From: Gammaproteobacteria bacterium
Lineage (GTDB): Bacteria; Pseudomonadota; Gammaproteobacteria; Chromatiales; Chromatiaceae
Direction of reading: 5' to 3'
Assembly (NCBI GenBank): GCA_013041975.1
Contig: JABDQZ010000020.1
Coordinates: 1 to 16,616, forward strand
DNA length: 16,616 nt
Below the pieces are notes generated by a model. The model made no database searches. It was not told the origin of the DNA and was given only the letters and a program-made list of their open reading frames with translations. The position numbers were made by a program, and so were the translations under genes. How positions within the stretch are numbered: position 1 is the first letter of the stretch; every line of letters starts with the position of its first letter. Of this stretch, positions 13,503 to 16,616 are shown one piece after another.

Positions 13503-14507
13503 TTAGTTTGCTGAAACGTGCTCGACGAAACGCAGCATGTTACAGGTGTAGCCGTACTCGTTGTCGTACCAGGAAACCACTTTCACGAAAGTGCTGTCCA
13601 ATGCGATACCGGCGCCAGCATCAAAGATTGAAGAAGAACCACAACCTCGGAAGTCAGTGGAAACAACTTTCTCATCAGTGTATGCCAGGGTGTCACCGAT
13701 TCCTGGAGTTTCAGAAGCTTCTTTCATGGCTGCACAGATGTCATCGTAAGAAGCATCGCTGTTCAGTTCAACAGTCAGGTCAACAACCGAAACGTCAGAA
13801 GTAGGAACGCGGAAAGCCATACCGGTCAGCAGGCCATTCAGTTCTGGCAGTACAACGCCAACAGCTTTGGCAGCACCCGTAGAAGATGGAATGATGTTTT
13901 CCAGAATACCACGACCACCGCGCCAGTCTTTCATGGAAGGACCATCAACTGTTTTCTGGGTAGCAGTTGCAGCGTGAACAGTAGTCATCAGACCACGTTT
14001 GATACCCCATTTGTCGTTCAGGACTTTGGCAACAGGTGCCAGACAGTTGGTAGTACAGGAAGCTGCAGAAATGATGCTCTGACCAGCGTAGGTTTCATGG
14101 TTAACACCATAAACAAACATTGGAGTGCCGTCTTTGGAAGGTGCAGACATGACAACTTTCTTGGCGCCAGCATCGATATGTTTCTGACAGGTTTCTTCAG
14201 TCAGGAAGAAGCCGGTACATTCGATTACCAGGTCAGCACCGATGTCGCCCCATGCCAGGTTGGCAGGATCACGTTCTGCAGTCAGACGAATGGTTTTACC
14301 ATTAACAACCAGGTTGTTACCGTCAACAGCGATTTCACCGTCAAAGTTACCGTGAACAGAATCGTATTTCAGCATGTATGCCAGGTAGTCAGCATCCAGC
14401 AAGTCGTTGATACCAACAACTTCGATGTCAGAAAAATCTTTAGCGATAGCACGGAAAGCCATACGACCAATACGGCCAAAACCGTTAATACCAACTTTAA
14501 TACTCAT
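13503..14507 (-). CDS. gap: Type I glyceraldehyde-3-phosphate dehydrogenase
   Basis: The enzyme oxidises glyceraldehyde-3-phosphate to 1,3-bisphosphoglycerate, or the reverse. At 334 residues it is very like E. coli GapA. The Rossmann motif 'GINGFGRIGR' (6-15) and D35 in 'GINDLLDADY' point to NAD use. The catalytic pair is C151 ('SAASCTTNCLAP') and H178 ('TTVHAATATQ'). 'WRGGRG', 'PSSTGAAKAVG' and 'SWYDNEYGYT' complete the phosphate and cofactor sites. It is GAPDH and not erythrose-4-phosphate dehydrogenase as far as overall likeness shows. An AGGAG Shine-Dalgarno precedes the ATG. It lies 79 nt after tkt and 128 nt before pgk, with hairpins in both gaps. Confidence 0.96.
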   Translation of the reverse strand: MSIKVGINGFGRIGRMAFRAIAKDFSDIEVVGINDLLDADYLAYMLKYDSVHGNFDGEIAVDGNNLVVNGKTIRLTAERDPANLAWGDIGADLVIECTGFFLTEETCQKHIDAGAKKVVMSAPSKDGTPMFVYGVNHETYAGQSIISAASCTTNCLAPVAKVLNDKWGIKRGLMTTVHAATATQKTVDGPSMKDWRGGRGILENIIPSSTGAAKAVGVVLPELNGLLTGMAFRVPTSDVSVVDLTVELNSDASYDDICAAMKEASETPGIGDTLAYTDEKVVSTDFRGCGSSSIFDAGAGIALDSTFVKVVSWYDNEYGYTCNMLRFVEHVSAN

Positions 14508-14533
14508 AAACTTTTCTCCTGAAAATTTTATTT

Positions 14534-14566
14534 AAAAATTGCTCCCTGCCTGTAATCAGCAGGGAG
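14534..14566 (-). terminator. Terminator-like hairpin between tkt and gap
   Basis: On the minus strand an 8-bp GC-rich stem (CTCCCTGC / GCAGGGAG, 14566-14542) with a 9-nt loop is followed by CAATTTTT. It begins 20 nt after the tkt stop and leaves only about 25 nt to the gap ATG, so partial termination or an mRNA-stability role is likely. Confidence 0.6.
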
Positions 14567-14586
14567 ACTTTCGAATAATGATTTGA

Positions 14587-16569
14587 TTAACCAGCTTCGT
14601 TGATTGCAGCAACAACGTTTTCAACAGTGAAGCCGAAGTGTTTGAACAAGTCACCAGCCGGCGCAGATTCGCCGAAAGTATCGATACCGATAACCTTGCC
14701 CTGCAGGCCAACATATTTCTGCCAGAAACCGGTAACACCCGCTTCTACCGCAACACGTGCAGTGACTGAAGATGGCAGCACAGATTCTTTATAATCAGCA
14801 TCTTGTGCATCGAATACATCAGTAGCCGGCATGGATACAACACGTACATTCTTGCCAGATGCCGCAGCTGCTTCCATCGCCAGGCCAACTTCTGAACCGG
14901 TTGCGATCACGATGGCTTCTGGAGCACCATCACTGTCTTTCAGGATGTAACCACCCTTGGCGATATCAGTGATCTGTGCGTCACTACGATCCTGGTGAGC
15001 CAGGCCCTGACGAGACAGAATCAATGAAGTCGGGCCGTTGTTTTTCTGAACCGCGGCTTTCCAGGCAACTGCCGTTTCAACAGCATCACAAGGACGCCAT
15101 ACAGACATGCGAGGAATCATACGCAGGGTTGCAGTCTGTTCGACTGGCTGATGCGTAGGACCATCTTCACCCAGACCGATAGAGTCATGAGTAAAGACTT
15201 CAATGTGCTGAATCTGCATCAGTGCTGCCATACGCAGGGCATTACGTGCATATTCAGAGAACATCAGGAAGGTTGCACCGTAAGGTACAAAACCACTGTG
15301 CAGTGAGATACCGTTAATAATCGCTGCCATACCGAACTCACGAACACCGTAGTTCAGGTAGTTGGCATCTGCCGTGTCAGCGCGCATTGGTACAGAGTTG
15401 GATACGATAGTCAGGTTTGAACCGGCCAGGTCAGCAGAACCACCCATGAAATGAGTAAAACCGGACAGACCTTCGATGGCATTCTGAGAGGCTTTGCGTG
15501 AAGCGATGGTATCACCCTTTTCAGCAACAGACTTGATGAAGGCATCAGCCTGGGCTTCCCAGTCTTTACCGAGATCACCATTCATGCGGGCAACAAATTC
15601 CTGTGCCAGCATCGGGTGCTCAGCTTCATAAGCAGCAAATTTCTCATTCCAGGCCTCTTCTGCCGCTTTGCCTTTTTCTTTGGCATTCCAACCGGCATAG
15701 ATTTCTTCAGGAATGACAAATGCATCATGCTCCCAACCCAGTGCTTCCTTGGTCAGTTTGATTTCTTCTTCACCCAGGGGAGCGCCATGACATTCTTCTT
15801 TGCCGCCTTTGTTTGGAGAGCCAAAACCAATAGTGGTTTTGCAGCAGATGATAGAAGGTTTGTCGGTAACAGAACGGGCTTCATCTACCGCTTTCTTGAT
15901 AGCGTCGGCATCGTGACCGTCAACACCTGCAACCACGTGCCAGCCATAGGCTTCAAAACGTTTTGGCGTGTCATCAGTGAACCAGCCTTCCACTTCACCA
16001 TCAATGGAGATGTTGTTGTCATCGTAGAATGCAACCAGCTTGCCCAGACCCAGTGTACCAGCCAGTGAGCAGGCCTCGTGGGAAATACCTTCCATCAGAC
16101 AGCCATCGCCCAGGAATACGTAGGTATTGTGGTCAACGATTTCATGGCCGTCACGGTTGAAGTGTGCCGCAAGTGCTTTTTCAGCAATCGCCATACCCAC
16201 GCCGTTGCTAATACCCTGACCCAGTGGGCCGGTAGTGGTTTCAATACCGGGTGCGTAACCGTATTCAGGGTGACCAGGCGTTTTGGAGTGCAACTGACGG
16301 AAGTTTTGCAGCTCTTCAATCGGCAGCTCGTAGCCAGTCAGATGTAATAAGGAGTAAGGCAGCATGGAACCATGGCCGTTAGACATGATAAAACGATCAC
16401 GATCTACCCAGGCAGGATTGGCCGGGTTGTGATTCATGTAGTCGTTGTACAAGACTTCAGCAATATCAGCCATACCCATCGGTGCACCGGGGTGACCTGA
16501 ATTGGCTTTTTGTACGGCATCCATACTTAATGCACGAATGGCATTGGCGAGTTCTCTGCGTGAGGACAT
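14587..16569 (-). CDS. tkt: Transketolase
   Basis: The enzyme moves two-carbon ketol units between sugar phosphates, using thiamine diphosphate, in the pentose phosphate pathway (and the Calvin cycle where present). At 660 residues it is nearly the E. coli TktA length (663). Active-site residues fall at the E. coli positions: H26, H66 ('SNGHGSML') and H100. The ThDP/metal motif G154-D155-G156 ... N185-N186 follows ('LGDGCLMEG', 'FYDDNNISIDG'), with 'GPLGQGISNGVGMA' before it. The pyrimidine-domain motif 'THDSIGLGEDGPTHQPVEQ' and a full C-terminal domain complete it. AGGAGGGG is a strong Shine-Dalgarno. It is the first gene of the cluster; its promoter lies mostly beyond the window edge. Confidence 0.97.
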   Translation of the reverse strand: MSSRRELANAIRALSMDAVQKANSGHPGAPMGMADIAEVLYNDYMNHNPANPAWVDRDRFIMSNGHGSMLPYSLLHLTGYELPIEELQNFRQLHSKTPGHPEYGYAPGIETTTGPLGQGISNGVGMAIAEKALAAHFNRDGHEIVDHNTYVFLGDGCLMEGISHEACSLAGTLGLGKLVAFYDDNNISIDGEVEGWFTDDTPKRFEAYGWHVVAGVDGHDADAIKKAVDEARSVTDKPSIICCKTTIGFGSPNKGGKEECHGAPLGEEEIKLTKEALGWEHDAFVIPEEIYAGWNAKEKGKAAEEAWNEKFAAYEAEHPMLAQEFVARMNGDLGKDWEAQADAFIKSVAEKGDTIASRKASQNAIEGLSGFTHFMGGSADLAGSNLTIVSNSVPMRADTADANYLNYGVREFGMAAIINGISLHSGFVPYGATFLMFSEYARNALRMAALMQIQHIEVFTHDSIGLGEDGPTHQPVEQTATLRMIPRMSVWRPCDAVETAVAWKAAVQKNNGPTSLILSRQGLAHQDRSDAQITDIAKGGYILKDSDGAPEAIVIATGSEVGLAMEAAAASGKNVRVVSMPATDVFDAQDADYKESVLPSSVTARVAVEAGVTGFWQKYVGLQGKVIGIDTFGESAPAGDLFKHFGFTVENVVAAINEAG

Positions 16570-16606
16570 AAGCCCCTCCTGTGAAAATTGAAAAAAACCG
16601 GCTTAT
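16567..16606 (-). promoter_or_regulatory. tkt: tkt leader with an inverted repeat covering the start codon
   Basis: ATAAGCC (16606-16600 on the minus strand) is complementary to GGCTTAT (16574-16568), which contains the first two bases of the tkt ATG and abuts the AGGAGGGG Shine-Dalgarno. A weak -10-like TATAAG (16607-16602) is present; any matching -35 is outside the window. Confidence 0.35.
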
Positions 16607-16616
16607 ACACCAGAGG

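Noticed and set aside
13974..14522. Open frame of 182 codons on the plus strand opposite gap
   Set aside because: Fully antisense to the highly conserved gap gene, Thr/Asn/Val/Phe-rich in the way of reversed coding sequence, with no recognisable domain.
15616..16068. Open frame of 150 codons on the plus strand opposite tkt
   Set aside because: Antisense to tkt; its Phe-rich composition reflects the reverse complement of Glu/Lys-rich coding sequence.
1..16616. Mobile elements, CRISPR arrays, tRNA or rRNA genes, prophage
   Set aside because: No regularly spaced direct repeats, no transposase or phage proteins, and no tRNA- or rRNA-like stretch were seen; gaps between genes are all short.

Overview
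This window looks like chromosomal DNA of a gammaproteobacterium of moderate GC (roughly 45-50% by eye). The pointers are a SrkA (YihE)-family kinase, an E. coli GapA-like gap, a type II pyruvate kinase, a 'long' class II (CbbA/Fda-type) aldolase, a DUF3379 protein, and a tkt-gap-pgk-pyk-fba gene order. I cannot name the genus. The sugar-phosphate cluster fits either a heterotroph or a Calvin-cycle autotroph: neither RuBisCO nor phosphoribulokinase is visible, and aldolases of this kind also occur in Pseudomonas.

Layout. (1) 1-2672, minus strand: a tight run VOC-fold protein -> secreted DUF302 protein -> large DUF748/AsmA-like envelope protein, the last cut by the window edge. (2) 2717-4051, plus strand: an uncharacterised HExxH protein, then galU. 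(3) 4035-4745, minus strand: a membrane DUF3379 protein with an anti-sigma-like zinc motif, overlapping the galU end and divergent from pabB. (4) 4802-6205: pabB. (5) 6228-7206, minus strand: a DUF2384 antitoxin-like protein and a conserved-looking 148-residue protein of unknown role. (6) 7284-9502, plus strand: purC, then a striking intergenic inverted repeat, then a glutaredoxin-like gene overlapping srkA by 4 nt. (7) 9598-16569, minus strand: tkt-gap-pgk-pyk-fba, closed by a bidirectional terminator shared with srkA.

How the genes work together. The five-gene cluster covers the lower glycolytic/gluconeogenic trunk (aldolase, GAPDH, PGK, pyruvate kinase) plus the transketolase that ties it to pentose phosphates. 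Its start sites have good Shine-Dalgarno sequences except pyk. Three of its junctions carry RNA hairpins, and the gap-pgk junction has two mutually exclusive ones. The plus-strand genes are housekeeping: UDP-glucose synthesis (galU), folate precursor (pabB), purine synthesis (purC) and a thiol-redox/kinase pair (grx-srkA). 

I see no tRNA, rRNA, CRISPR array, insertion sequence or phage gene, and no intergenic stretch longer than 130 bases. No complete new multi-gene system stands out. The best leads are non-coding (the 8178-8245 repeat, the gap-pgk alternative hairpins, the galU terminator coded inside a convergent gene) and a few unknown or partnerless proteins (HExxH protein, DUF3379 without a sigma factor, DUF2384 without a RES toxin).
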